Source: JARRON01 sp037383845 (lineage in GTDB: Bacteria > Pseudomonadota > Gammaproteobacteria > Steroidobacterales > XN24). Taken from it: a DNA stretch of 15,625 bases. The first letter of the stretch is position 1, and the number at the start of each line of letters is the position of its first letter. The translations under genes and the position numbers were made by a program. Under the pieces are notes generated by a model. It did no database searches, had not been told where the DNA came from, and saw only the letters and a program-made list of their open reading frames with translations. Of the stretch, positions 6,389 through 13,919 are shown in pieces. The DNA is taken from contig JARRON010000052.1 in assembly GCA_037383845.1 (NCBI GenBank), forward strand, positions 1 through 15,625. The letters are read 5' to 3'.

Positions 6389-8787
6389 GGCGCTGGCACC
6401 TGGTCCGGCAGGACTACACGCCAGGGGAGGAGGGCTACCGGGAGGCCCTGTTCACCCTCGGCAACGGCTACTTTGCCACCCGGGGCGCCGCTCCGGAATG
6501 CGTCGCGGACGGCGTTCATTACCCTGGTACCTACCTGGCCGGCGGATACAACCGGCTTCAGACCGAGATCGCGGGACGCACCATCGAGAACGAGGACCTG
6601 GTCAACCTGCCTAACTGGCTGCCGTTGAGGGTAAGGGTCGCGGACGGTCCCTGGTTCCACGTGGACAGGGCCGAGCTACGGGACTACAGCCAGCGCCTCG
6701 ACACCCGGCGGGGCGTGTTCGAGCGGGATCTCAGCTTCGTCGACGGTGACGGACGGGTCACGCGCCTCAAGGAACGCCGCCTGGTGCACATGCGCGCGCC
6801 CCACCTGGCCGCCATCGCCCTGGACGTCACCGCGAAGAACTGGTCGGGGACGCTGGAGATCGAGACGGCCCTCGACGGCACGGTGGTCAACGGCAACGTG
6901 GCCCGGTACAGGCCCCTGGCCAGCCACCATCTCCTGCCGGTGGCCAGTGAATGCCAGGGTGAGCGGCTCTTCCTCCAGATGAAGACCAGCCAGTCGAGGC
7001 TGGAGATCGCCGAGGCGGCCCGGACACGGGTCTATCGCGATGACGACCTCGTGGACGCCGAGTGGACCCCGGAAACCCGGTCGGACCACGTGGCCATGCG
7101 GACCCGGCTCCCGATGGCTGACGGCGAGACGGTGCGGGTCGAGAAGGTCGTCGCTCTCTATACCTCCCGCGACCAGGGCATCAGCGAGGCGGGCCTGGCC
7201 GCGCGGGAGACAGTGGACCGGGTGCCCCGCTTCGCCCAGCTGCTCACCGGCCACGAGCTCGCCTGGCAGCATCTCTGGCGACGGTTCGGCACGGACTGGA
7301 GGCTGGAGGGCGAACAGGACGACGACCAGCTCCAGCTCGTGGTGAAGCTGCATGTATTCCACCTCCTGCAGTCGGTCTCGACCAATACGGAGGACCTGGA
7401 CGTGGGCGTGCCGGCCCGGGGCTGGCACGGCGAGGCTTATCGGGGTCACATCTTCTGGGACGAGCTTTTCATCTTCCCGCTGCTGAACCTGCGCATTCCG
7501 GAGATCACGCGCGCGCTGCTGAGGTACCGGTCCCGACGGCTGCAGCGCGCCCGTCGAAACGCCCGGAAGGCCGGCTACCGTGGCGCCATGTTCCCCTGGC
7601 AAAGCGGCAGCGACGGGCGCGAGGAGACGCAGCAGGTTCACCTGAACCCCCGGTCGGGACGGTGGCTGCCGGATCACAGCCACCTGCAGCGCCACGTCAA
7701 CATCGCCATCGCCTACAACATCTGGCAGTACCACGAGGTGACCTGCGACGAGGAGTTCCTCTCCTACCACGGAGCGGAGATGTTCCTAGAGATCGCCCGG
7801 TTCCTGGCCAGCCTGACGACCTACGATGCAGACAGTGACCGCTACGAAATCCGGGGCGTCATGGGCCCGGACGAGTACCACGAGGGCTATCCCGACCGGG
7901 ATACGGCCGGTCTCGACAACAACACCTACACCAACGTGATGACGGTCTGGGTCCTGGAACGGGCGCGGGCGTTGCTCGATCACCTGTCGAAACACCGCCG
8001 CGACGAGCTGCGCGCAATGCTGGCCCTCTCCGACGTGGAGCTGGCCGAGTGGGACCGGATCTCGCGGCGGATGAGGGTGATCTTCCACCGCGACGGGATC
8101 CTCAGCCAGTTCGAGGGGTACGAGGACCTGGAGGAGTTCGACTGGGACGGTTATCGCGAGCGTTACGACAACATCCGGCGCCTCGACCGGATCCTCGAGG
8201 CCGAGGGCGACACCCCCAACCGCTACAAGCTGTCGAAGCAGGCCGACGTGCTCATGCTCTTCTACCTGTTGTCGGCGGAGGAGCTGACGGAACTGTTCGG
8301 CCGTCTCGGCTACGACTTCGATCCCGACAGCATCACGGACAACGTCGACTATTACCTCGCCCGTACGTCGCACGGCTCGACGCTTAGCCGGGTCGTTCAT
8401 TCCTGGGTCCTCGCCCGGAGCGATCGTCCGCGCTCCTGGAAGCTTTTCCAGGAGGCGCTGATGGCCGACCTGGACGACTCCCAGAAGGGCACGACCGCCG
8501 AGGGCATTCACCTCGGCGCCATGGCCGGAAGCGTTGACATCCTGCAGCGGGGGTACATCGGCATCGAGACCCGTGCAGGTGTCCTGCGATTCGATCCCGC
8601 GCTGCCGGAGGGCCTGGACCAGTTCTCCATGCGGCTTCGCTACCGCCAGCACCTGCTGATCGTCCGGGTCGGGAAAAGCCGCCTCCGGCTGCGGAGCCTG
8701 AAGCCCGACGCCCGGCCGATCACCGTCCGCGTCAACAGCGAGATCTTCTGCCTGGCCGGCGGCGAGACGCTGGAATGCGCGTTCTGA
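6385..8787 (+). CDS. GH65 family disaccharide phosphorylase (trehalose/kojibiose type)
   Basis: Predicted cytoplasmic inverting phosphorylase, 800 residues. It would split an alpha-linked glucoside with phosphate to beta-glucose 1-phosphate plus the acceptor, or run in reverse. The start is the ATG at 6385, preceded by GAGGGG with an 8-nt spacer and overlapping the otsB stop. The frame is open 80 codons further upstream, but that part is only an otsB shadow. The layout is an N-terminal beta-sandwich (about 1-260), a linker, an (alpha/alpha)6 barrel (about 300-720) and a C-terminal beta domain. Key motifs are GHIFWDELF (about 354-362), MGPDEYHEG with catalytic acid Glu497, KQADVLMLF (618 on) and the phosphate-site SHGSTLS (662-668). 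The phosphate-site motif favours a phosphorylase over a hydrolase. The FPWQSGSDGREE segment belongs, as I recall, to a subfamily seen beside beta-PGM genes in actinobacteria. Acceptor specificity cannot be decided; the ThuE-like importer and OtsB suggest trehalose or trehalose 6-phosphate. Confidence 0.88.
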   Translation: MRRWHLVRQDYTPGEEGYREALFTLGNGYFATRGAAPECVADGVHYPGTYLAGGYNRLQTEIAGRTIENEDLVNLPNWLPLRVRVADGPWFHVDRAELRDYSQRLDTRRGVFERDLSFVDGDGRVTRLKERRLVHMRAPHLAAIALDVTAKNWSGTLEIETALDGTVVNGNVARYRPLASHHLLPVASECQGERLFLQMKTSQSRLEIAEAARTRVYRDDDLVDAEWTPETRSDHVAMRTRLPMADGETVRVEKVVALYTSRDQGISEAGLAARETVDRVPRFAQLLTGHELAWQHLWRRFGTDWRLEGEQDDDQLQLVVKLHVFHLLQSVSTNTEDLDVGVPARGWHGEAYRGHIFWDELFIFPLLNLRIPEITRALLRYRSRRLQRARRNARKAGYRGAMFPWQSGSDGREETQQVHLNPRSGRWLPDHSHLQRHVNIAIAYNIWQYHEVTCDEEFLSYHGAEMFLEIARFLASLTTYDADSDRYEIRGVMGPDEYHEGYPDRDTAGLDNNTYTNVMTVWVLERARALLDHLSKHRRDELRAMLALSDVELAEWDRISRRMRVIFHRDGILSQFEGYEDLEEFDWDGYRERYDNIRRLDRILEAEGDTPNRYKLSKQADVLMLFYLLSAEELTELFGRLGYDFDPDSITDNVDYYLARTSHGSTLSRVVHSWVLARSDRPRSWKLFQEALMADLDDSQKGTTAEGIHLGAMAGSVDILQRGYIGIETRAGVLRFDPALPEGLDQFSMRLRYRQHLLIVRVGKSRLRLRSLKPDARPITVRVNSEIFCLAGGETLECAF

Positions 8788-10133
8788 CCGGGCCGGCATC
8801 TGCCGGCCGGCGCACCTCTCCAGTCTCGGCAGCAAATCGCAGCAACGCGTTCGCCGGGTGGATCCGAATCACAGGAGTGGTGCTCACGGCGCTGCTCGCT
8901 GCGGCCTGCGACAGTCGCGGGCCGGCGGATGACCGCGAGGTGGAACTGACGATCTCCTGTGGCGCCGTCGGGCAGGAGTTCGAGATCTGTCGCCAGGGCG
9001 TGGAGCGCTGGTCAGCTTCTACCGGTCACCCGGTGAAACTGGTCTCAACGCCCAATTCCGCCACCGAGAGGCTCGCCCTGTACCAGCAGCTCCTGGCCGC
9101 CGGCGCCAGCGACATCGACGTGCTCCAGGTCGACGTCATCTGGCCCGCCATCCTGGCGCCCCACCTGCTGGACCTGGGCGCGGCGGAGGGCAGCGCCGTC
9201 AACGAGCACTTCCCGGCCCTTGTCGAGAACAACACGGTGGACGGCCGCCTGGTGGCGCTGCCGTGGTTTGCCGACGTGGGCCTTCTCTACTATCGCCGGG
9301 ACCTGCTGGAGAAACACGGGGAGGACGTTCCGACGACCTGGCGCGAGCTTACCGACACCGCCGCGCGCATCCAGGCGGCTGAGCGGGCGGCAGGCTCCGA
9401 CAGGCTGTGGGGATATGTATGGCAGGGCCGGGCCTACGAAGGACTGACCTGCAACGCGCTGGAATGGGTGACCAGCCACGGCGGCGGCACCATCGTCGAC
9501 GGCCAGGGTCGGGTCACGATCAACAACGCCGCCGCGGTCCGGGCGCTGGAGGAGGCTGCCGGATGGGTCGGCGCCATCAGCCCGCCGGGCGTGCTGAATT
9601 ACGCCGAGGAGGAGTCACGGGGCGTGTTTCAGTCCGGGCAGGCAGTTTTCATGCGCAACTGGCCTTACGCCTGGGCGCTCGCCCAGAGCGAGGACAGCCC
9701 GGTGCGGGGCCAGGTGGGGGTGGCACCGCTGCCCGCCGGCTCGGGAGGCCGGCCCGCGGCGACGTTGGGAGGCTGGCAGCTGGCGGTGTCCAGGTACTCG
9801 CGCCATCCCCGGCTGGCGTCCGAACTGGTCACGTACCTCACCGGCGTGGCCGAGCAGAAACGCCGCGCCATCCACGGGGCCTTTCAGCCGACCATCCCCG
9901 CGCTGTACGAGGATCCCGAAGTGCTCGACGCGAATCCGTTCTTCGCCCGGCTGGCCGGCGCCCTGGACGCGGCGACGCCGCGCCCGTCGGCGGCCACCGG
10001 CGTTCACTACAACCGGGTCAGCAATGCGTTCGCCAGCGCGGTCCACGCCGTGCTCTCAGGAGAACGTGATGCCGCCGAGGCGGTGGCGGCACTGGATCGG
10101 CAGCTGCGTGAGCTGCTCGGGGAAGGATCGTGA
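8775..10133 (+). CDS. ABC transporter solute-binding lipoprotein, ThuE-like (trehalose/maltose)
   Basis: Predicted periplasmic substrate-binding subunit (family 1 solute-binding protein) of a disaccharide ABC importer, 452 residues. A fairly long polar N-terminus precedes the hydrophobic stretch WIRITGVVLTALLAAAC, with the lipid-attachment Cys at 45. The mature start, with CGAVGQEFEIC, followed by NSATERLALYQQLLAAG and DIDVLQVDVIWP, closely follows the trehalose/maltose-binding ThuE pattern as I remember it. Later hallmarks include GRLVALPWFADVGLLYYRRDLL, cut here into its readable parts VALPWF and LLYYR, and GGWQLAVS. The ATG at 8775 overlaps the GH65 stop by 13 bp, so the gene is in the same transcript. 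This context fixes the importer to the phosphorylase substrate. Sucrose, maltose or trehalose are all possible ligands for this family. Confidence 0.88.
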   Translation: MRVLTGPASAGRRTSPVSAANRSNAFAGWIRITGVVLTALLAAACDSRGPADDREVELTISCGAVGQEFEICRQGVERWSASTGHPVKLVSTPNSATERLALYQQLLAAGASDIDVLQVDVIWPAILAPHLLDLGAAEGSAVNEHFPALVENNTVDGRLVALPWFADVGLLYYRRDLLEKHGEDVPTTWRELTDTAARIQAAERAAGSDRLWGYVWQGRAYEGLTCNALEWVTSHGGGTIVDGQGRVTINNAAAVRALEEAAGWVGAISPPGVLNYAEEESRGVFQSGQAVFMRNWPYAWALAQSEDSPVRGQVGVAPLPAGSGGRPAATLGGWQLAVSRYSRHPRLASELVTYLTGVAEQKRRAIHGAFQPTIPALYEDPEVLDANPFFARLAGALDAATPRPSAATGVHYNRVSNAFASAVHAVLSGERDAAEAVAALDRQLRELLGEGS

Positions 10134-11118
10134 CGGACCTTTCCGGTCATCCGGGGAGATACGGCCAGGGGCGCACGCCCTGAGCGCGCCTTCCCAGGCC
10201 GCCCGTACCCCCCTGGCCCGTCGCGAACGGCGGACGGCGTGGATGTTCCTCGCGCCGATGCTGCTGACCCTGGCGGTGGTCGGGGCCTGGCCGCTGCTGC
10301 GGACCATCTGGCTCGGATTTACGGACGCCCGCCTCGGCGATCCCGGCGCCGCGGCGTGGATCGGCCTGGAGAACTACCTCGCCTGTCGGGACGGTGCGTG
10401 GCAGGGGGTGCTGGCGGACCCGCTGTGGTGGCGGGCCGTCCGCAACACGCTGGTATTTACCGTGGTCTCCGTCGGCCTGGAGACCGTCCTCGGCGTGATC
10501 GTCGCGCTCGTGCTCAATGCCTCGTTCGCCCTGCGGGGCTGGGTGCGCGCCGCCGTGCTCGTCCCGTGGGCCATCCCCACCATCGTGTCCGCACAGATGT
10601 GGAGCTGGATGCTGAACGACCAGTTCGGCCTCATCAACGACCTGCTGCTGAGGCTGGGTGTCATCGCCGAGCCGCTGGCCTGGACGGCTGATCCGGACCT
10701 CGCCCTGTTGTCGGTGATCCTGGTGGACGTCTGGAAGACCACGCCCTTCATGGCCCTGCTCGTCCTCGCGGCGCTGCAGATGCTCCCGAGGGACTGCTAC
10801 GAGGCCGCGAGGATCGACGGCGTCGGGCCGTTCCGGGCCTTCTTCCACATCACGCTGCCGCTGATAACCCCGGCGTTGCTGGTCGCGGTCGTGTTCCGCG
10901 GCCTGGATGCGCTGCGTGTTTTCGACCTGATCTACGTCCTCACGCCCAACAGCGCGGACACGATGTCGATGTCCGTCTATGCGCGCCAGCAGCTCGTGGA
11001 CTTCCAGGCGGCCGGGGCAGGCTCCGCCGCGGCGACGATGCTGTTCTTCCTGGTAGCCATAAGCACGGCGGTCTTCCTGGTCGCCTTCCGAAGCCGCCTT
11101 GAGACACGGCTGGGCTGA
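10108..11118 (+). CDS. ABC sugar transporter permease, MalF/ThuF type (start uncertain)
   Basis: Inner-membrane permease of the same importer. About six transmembrane segments start at AWMFLAPMLLTLAVVGAWPL. The ATPase-docking EAA loop, CYEAARIDGVGPFRAFF, is intact. The reading frame is clear from about 10180, but the start is not. The GTG at 10108 (336 residues) is the only usual start before the first membrane segment, and it has no good ribosome site. CTG at 10180 would give the most natural N-terminus (SAPSQAARTPLARRERRTAW, 312 residues) and has AGGGG 8 nt before it. ATG at 10243 would remove the basic N-terminus (291 residues). The best-placed start signal, GTG at 10130 overlapping the thuE-like stop, opens a different frame. 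It ends before the ATG of the second permease (TGATG). Function is confident; the start is a guess. Confidence 0.85.
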   Translation: MSCSGKDRDGPFRSSGEIRPGAHALSAPSQAARTPLARRERRTAWMFLAPMLLTLAVVGAWPLLRTIWLGFTDARLGDPGAAAWIGLENYLACRDGAWQGVLADPLWWRAVRNTLVFTVVSVGLETVLGVIVALVLNASFALRGWVRAAVLVPWAIPTIVSAQMWSWMLNDQFGLINDLLLRLGVIAEPLAWTADPDLALLSVILVDVWKTTPFMALLVLAALQMLPRDCYEAARIDGVGPFRAFFHITLPLITPALLVAVVFRGLDALRVFDLIYVLTPNSADTMSMSVYARQQLVDFQAAGAGSAAATMLFFLVAISTAVFLVAFRSRLETRLG

Positions 11119-11963
11119 TGGGCGGCGGCAAAGACCTTCGCCGGCTGATCGCGCGCCTGGCCTTCTTCCTGCTCGTGGCGGCCATCGTCCTGTTTTCCAC
11201 GTTCCCGTTCTATTACGCCGTCGTGACGTCGCTGAAGTCGGGCAGCGCCCTGTTCCGGGTCGATTACCTCCCGGGAGACTGGCACTGGCAGAACTACGTC
11301 GCGGTGTTTCGCGAGCAGCCCTTCGGCCGGAACATACTGAACTCCATGGTCGTGGCCACGGCGGTGGTCGCCGCGGGGGTCGGGCTCGGGCTGACCGCCG
11401 CCTACGCCCTGGCGCGCCAGCGTTTCCGCGGGCGCCGGCTGCTGCTGATGACCGTGCTCGCGGTGACCATGTTTCCCCAGATTGCCGTGCTTTCCGGGCT
11501 GTTCGAGCTGGTCCGGGCGCTGGGGCTTTACAACCGCCTGTCCAGCCTCGGGATCAGCTACATGATTTTCACGCTGCCCTTTACGGTCTGGATTCTGGCG
11601 ACGTTCCTCAGGGACCTGCCCAGGGAGCTGGAGGAGGCCGCCATCATGGACGGGGCCTCGCCGATGTCGATCCTGCTGCGCGTCTTTCTGCCCCTGATGG
11701 GGCCGGCGGTGGTCACGACAGCGCTGCTGGCGTTCATCGCCGCCTGGAACGAGTTCCTGTTCGCGCTGACCTTCACGCTCACCAGTGAGCAGCGGACGGT
11801 GCCGGTGGCGATCGCCCTCCTCAGCGGGGCGAGCCAGCATGAGCTGCCCTGGGGACAGATAATGGCGGCCTCGGTCGTGGTCACCGTCCCGCTTGTGCTG
11901 CTGGTGCTGGCTTTTCAGCGCCGCATCGTCGCCGGCCTGACGGCAGGGGCGCTGAAGGGCTAG
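11118..11963 (+). CDS. ABC sugar transporter permease, MalG/ThuG type
   Basis: Second inner-membrane permease of the importer, 281 residues. Its start ATG overlaps the stop of the first permease (TGATG), which indicates coupled translation. About six transmembrane segments begin at LIARLAFFLLVAAIVLFSTF. The periplasmic WHWQNYVAVF segment is typical of MalG-like subunits, and the EAA loop ELEEAAIMDGASPMSILL (about 172-189) is intact. It is the standard length and the last gene of the rightward run. No gene for the nucleotide-binding subunit follows: the next gene, 53 bp on, is on the opposite strand. The importer therefore needs an ATPase encoded elsewhere, as happens with shared MsmK/UgpC-type ATPases. 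Confidence 0.9.
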   Translation: MGGGKDLRRLIARLAFFLLVAAIVLFSTFPFYYAVVTSLKSGSALFRVDYLPGDWHWQNYVAVFREQPFGRNILNSMVVATAVVAAGVGLGLTAAYALARQRFRGRRLLLMTVLAVTMFPQIAVLSGLFELVRALGLYNRLSSLGISYMIFTLPFTVWILATFLRDLPRELEEAAIMDGASPMSILLRVFLPLMGPAVVTTALLAFIAAWNEFLFALTFTLTSEQRTVPVAIALLSGASQHELPWGQIMAASVVVTVPLVLLVLAFQRRIVAGLTAGALKG

Positions 11964-12016
11964 CTGCACGCGGGGCTCATGACGTCTTCCGCGGCCTCCC
12001 GGCCGTAAGCTCCTGA

Positions 12017-12628
12017 CTAGACGATGCCGCTGTTCGTCGCATATCTCCGGCGGGTGTAGTGCCGGTACAGGGCTTCTTCATGACCGCTGCTCAGCTGCTC
12101 CAGGCCAGGGTACGGCGGTGCCTCCAGGATGGCAGCGGCCGGCAGATCGACAACGACGCGGCCGCGTCCGCCGTCGACGGACGAGCACCACTCCACGTCG
12201 GTCAGGACGCGGTGCCCTCCTGTCTGGACGACGAGATAGCGCAGCTTCCAGGAGTCGATGTTCACGAGCATGTCCTGCACTTCGCCGACCGCCCGGTCGC
12301 AGCCGTGAAGCGTGCGCCCGAGCAGGGACGCGGCGTCGAACAGCGGCGACCCGGAGACTCGGCCGGTCCGGTAGCCGCTGGCTGACAGCAGGACACCGCT
12401 GTCGGTGGAGAAGCGAAGCTCCCGGCTTTTGTCGTCGATAGCATGGAAAAAGCGCACCGGAACGATCAACGACTCCCGGGCCTCCGCCGGGTCCGCAGCC
12501 ACGACGTGCTCCACCGACCATGCGTCGGGATCGAAGGCGATCCCGGCCAGCGTGCCGAGCGGACCCTCCTCGGACGCAATGGTGAAGTGAAGCAGGTCCG
12601 TCAGCTTGCGAAGACGATGACTGAGCAT
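12017..12628 (-). CDS. PRC-barrel domain protein (tandem barrels)
   Basis: Predicted soluble 203-residue protein with two PRC-barrel-like halves. The first is about residues 8-75, with GTLAGIAFDPDAWSVEHVV. The second is about 103-170, with VGEVQDMLVNIDSWKLRYLV. The shared pattern (hydrophobic, D/N, D-x-W, then R/E-aromatic/hydrophobic-V-V) points to an internal duplication. No signal peptide or membrane segment is seen. PRC barrels occur in RimM, photosynthetic reaction-centre H subunits and many small bacterial stress or surface-associated proteins. No specific function can be given here. The C-terminal tail (about 170-203) is rich in Glu, Tyr and Arg. The gene converges on the importer operon with a 53-bp gap. 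The ribosome site is weak. A perfect palindrome, GGTTTAAACC, lies 13-22 bp before the ATG. Confidence 0.78.
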   Translation of the reverse strand: MLSHRLRKLTDLLHFTIASEEGPLGTLAGIAFDPDAWSVEHVVAADPAEARESLIVPVRFFHAIDDKSRELRFSTDSGVLLSASGYRTGRVSGSPLFDAASLLGRTLHGCDRAVGEVQDMLVNIDSWKLRYLVVQTGGHRVLTDVEWCSSVDGGRGRVVVDLPAAAILEAPPYPGLEQLSSGHEEALYRHYTRRRYATNSGIV

Positions 12629-12995
12629 CTCGGGCTTCCCGGTTTAAACCACTCCAGGGACGACTGGCACCCGCTCGGGACAAGGGCCCGGCCCGCACCG
12701 GTCGGGGTTTCGTCCCGGGAGAGGCCAGCTCCCGAAAACCGCGGTTCTCCTGACAAGTATAGGCAGCCGGACCAGCCCGTTCAGGCCAGCCCGGGAGTCC
12801 ATGGACAGGATGGTGGTAGCAGCCGCGCCTCCCACCGGACTCGGCCGGACACATCGCCCGTCCGGCGGCATGCCGCGTCCTGGATTCGGTATTACTGCCG
12901 GGCCACATGAGCCCCGGCCCCGCGGCACGGGGCTGGCTCTTGCCGCGGGAATTCACGTCCCGGGAACAGGCTTGGCCCCCCCTGGGCTCACCGGG
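12629..12995. other. Gap without a recognised gene; palindromes and a hairpin
   Basis: These 367 bp lie upstream of the PRC-barrel gene and downstream of the membrane-protein gene, both leftward. The stretch holds two perfect 10-bp palindromes, GGTTTAAACC at 12641-12650 and AACCGCGGTT at 12737-12746. Either could be an operator for the PRC-barrel gene. The hairpin at 12917-12933 is listed separately. No open frame here has coding character. Confidence 0.4.
12917..12933 (-). terminator. GC hairpin, possible terminator of the small membrane protein gene
   Basis: A 6-bp perfect stem, GCCCCG / CGGGGC, with a 5-nt loop lies 62 bp beyond the stop of the leftward membrane-protein gene. Wider flanking AGCCCC/GGGGCT arms give an alternative pairing. 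There is no T-run, so this is only a candidate. Confidence 0.3.
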
Positions 12996-13547
12996 TCAGA
13001 TCTCGGCGATGACGCTGAAGACGGCCGCCATCGCTACATACACCGCTGCCGCGCCTTGCACCCACCTCTGTGAGTACAGGATGGCGATCAACACGGGGAT
13101 CGCTTCAGATTCGGCATGGGAAGCGATATCTGTGAGCTCCAGGTGCTCACCGGTCAGGACGTTGTCAATGAACATGCCATTGATGAAGAAAACCAGTATC
13201 ACGCTCAGGAAGATGCGCCGAACGCTGTAATAGTAATCAGAAAGATCGGCCTCGCCCGGGTCGGAGAAGTCCGGTATCAGCAGGCGGGCAGAGAAGAACA
13301 GCAGCATGGGCCCCAGCAGCAGCAGCACGAAGGAGGCATAGTTCAGCTGAAGGGCCTCCCGGACGCTCCAGAACTTCCACCACAAGCTGAAGTGGAAATG
13401 AAGCAGCAACACGGCCCAGAGGGCATGGACCCAGTACATCCGTACGCCCTTGTACTGCAGGATGCGGCCGACGCCGGCGAGAATCTGGGCAATCCCTAGC
13501 CCGAGGATGAGCGAGAGCATCGCCGAGAAGTACTCGAAGGGAGTCAT
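12996..13547 (-). CDS. Small multi-pass membrane protein of unknown function
   Basis: I do not recognise this 183-residue protein. It has five or six hydrophobic segments, at about residues 8-29, 38-60, 69-91, 111-131 and 146-183, the last long enough for two passes. The segments are rich in aromatics (HFHFSLWWKFW in the second). Two His in that segment, HFHF, could bind a ligand or metal, but nothing supports a specific cofactor. The soluble loop between segments three and four is acidic (DFSDPGEADLSDYYY). There is no signal peptide separate from the first segment. The ATG at 13547 is the only reasonable start; the ribosome site is weak (AGG about 10 nt upstream). A palindrome resembling an FNR/Anr site lies 66-84 bp before the start. 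The gene sits alone, flanked by gene-free stretches of more than 350 bp. Confidence 0.75.
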   Translation of the reverse strand: MTPFEYFSAMLSLILGLGIAQILAGVGRILQYKGVRMYWVHALWAVLLLHFHFSLWWKFWSVREALQLNYASFVLLLLGPMLLFFSARLLIPDFSDPGEADLSDYYYSVRRIFLSVILVFFINGMFIDNVLTGEHLELTDIASHAESEAIPVLIAILYSQRWVQGAAAVYVAMAAVFSVIAEI

Positions 13548-13612
13548 GGGGCTTGGCCTGCTGCGGGTTCCTGGCTGCGTGGCGGCCAGTGCGGGTTGCG
13601 GGCCCGGACACC

Positions 13613-13631
13613 CCTTGAGCGTAGATCAAGG
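13613..13631 (-). promoter_or_regulatory. Inverted repeat resembling an FNR/Anr box
   Basis: CCTTGA and TCAAGG form a 6-bp dyad around a 7-nt spacer. Read on the minus strand it gives TTGATCTACGCTCAA, one base longer than the TTGAT-N4-ATCAA consensus and with a mismatch in the right arm. The dyad lies 66-84 bp upstream of the leftward membrane-protein start. It may be a binding site, but the spacing defect argues against classical FNR. Confidence 0.25.
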
Positions 13632-13907
13632 TGGCAGGTTCAGGAAGAGGCGATTCTCCATCTCGCCTCGCCTGGCACTTCTCCGGTCCTTCCCGTTACA
13701 GCCATGCACGGAGCCCCGTCCCGGGCCGTAGAGAGGATTACTGCCTTGTCGCGGTGCACTGGCTGCGGTGCGGAACAAGAATTTATTGCCGGCCTGCCAG
13801 TTCCGTGTTAAGAGGTTTGCACCCGACCTAACGCTCATGCGGCTTAGTTCGCGGCGGTCCGTTCGACGGGCTCACCCCCCGGCGACCGTTGTGTTTCCTC
13901 CACTCCC

Positions 13908-13914
13908 AAGGAGG
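13908..13914 (+). promoter_or_regulatory. Strong ribosome binding site (AAGGAGG)
   Basis: A full anti-16S match, AAGGAGG, five bases before the ATG at 13920. It fixes the start of the lipoprotein gene and is the strongest ribosome site in the window. Most other genes here rely on weak sites or on overlap with the gene before. Confidence 0.8.
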
Positions 13915-13919
13915 GTCGT

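Larger units (their letters stand above)
13548..13919. promoter_or_regulatory. Divergent intergenic region between membrane protein and lipoprotein genes
   Basis: These 372 bp separate two outward-facing genes, so both promoters should lie here. I could not pick a convincing -35/-10 pair. The stretch 13780-13845 is locally AT-richer and is a plausible lipoprotein promoter. An inverted repeat CCTTGA-N7-TCAAGG lies at 13613-13631. No coding frame with gene character was found. Confidence 0.4.

Noticed and set aside
6676..8835. Two long minus-strand ORFs opposite the GH65 gene
   Set aside because: They are antisense shadows; the GH65 frame carries catalytic motifs across the whole span, and the antisense products show only compositional bias.
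10977..11969. 330-codon minus-strand ORF opposite the permeases
   Set aside because: Its Gln/Arg/His/Gly-rich product is the expected reverse-strand read of Leu/Val/Ala-rich membrane protein codons.
13826..13860. CCTAACGCTCATGCGGCTTAG-like stretch resembling part of an integron attC site upstream of the lipoprotein gene
   Set aside because: No matching GTTRRRY partner or paired inner arms are present at the expected distance, there is no second copy after the gene, and there is no integrase.
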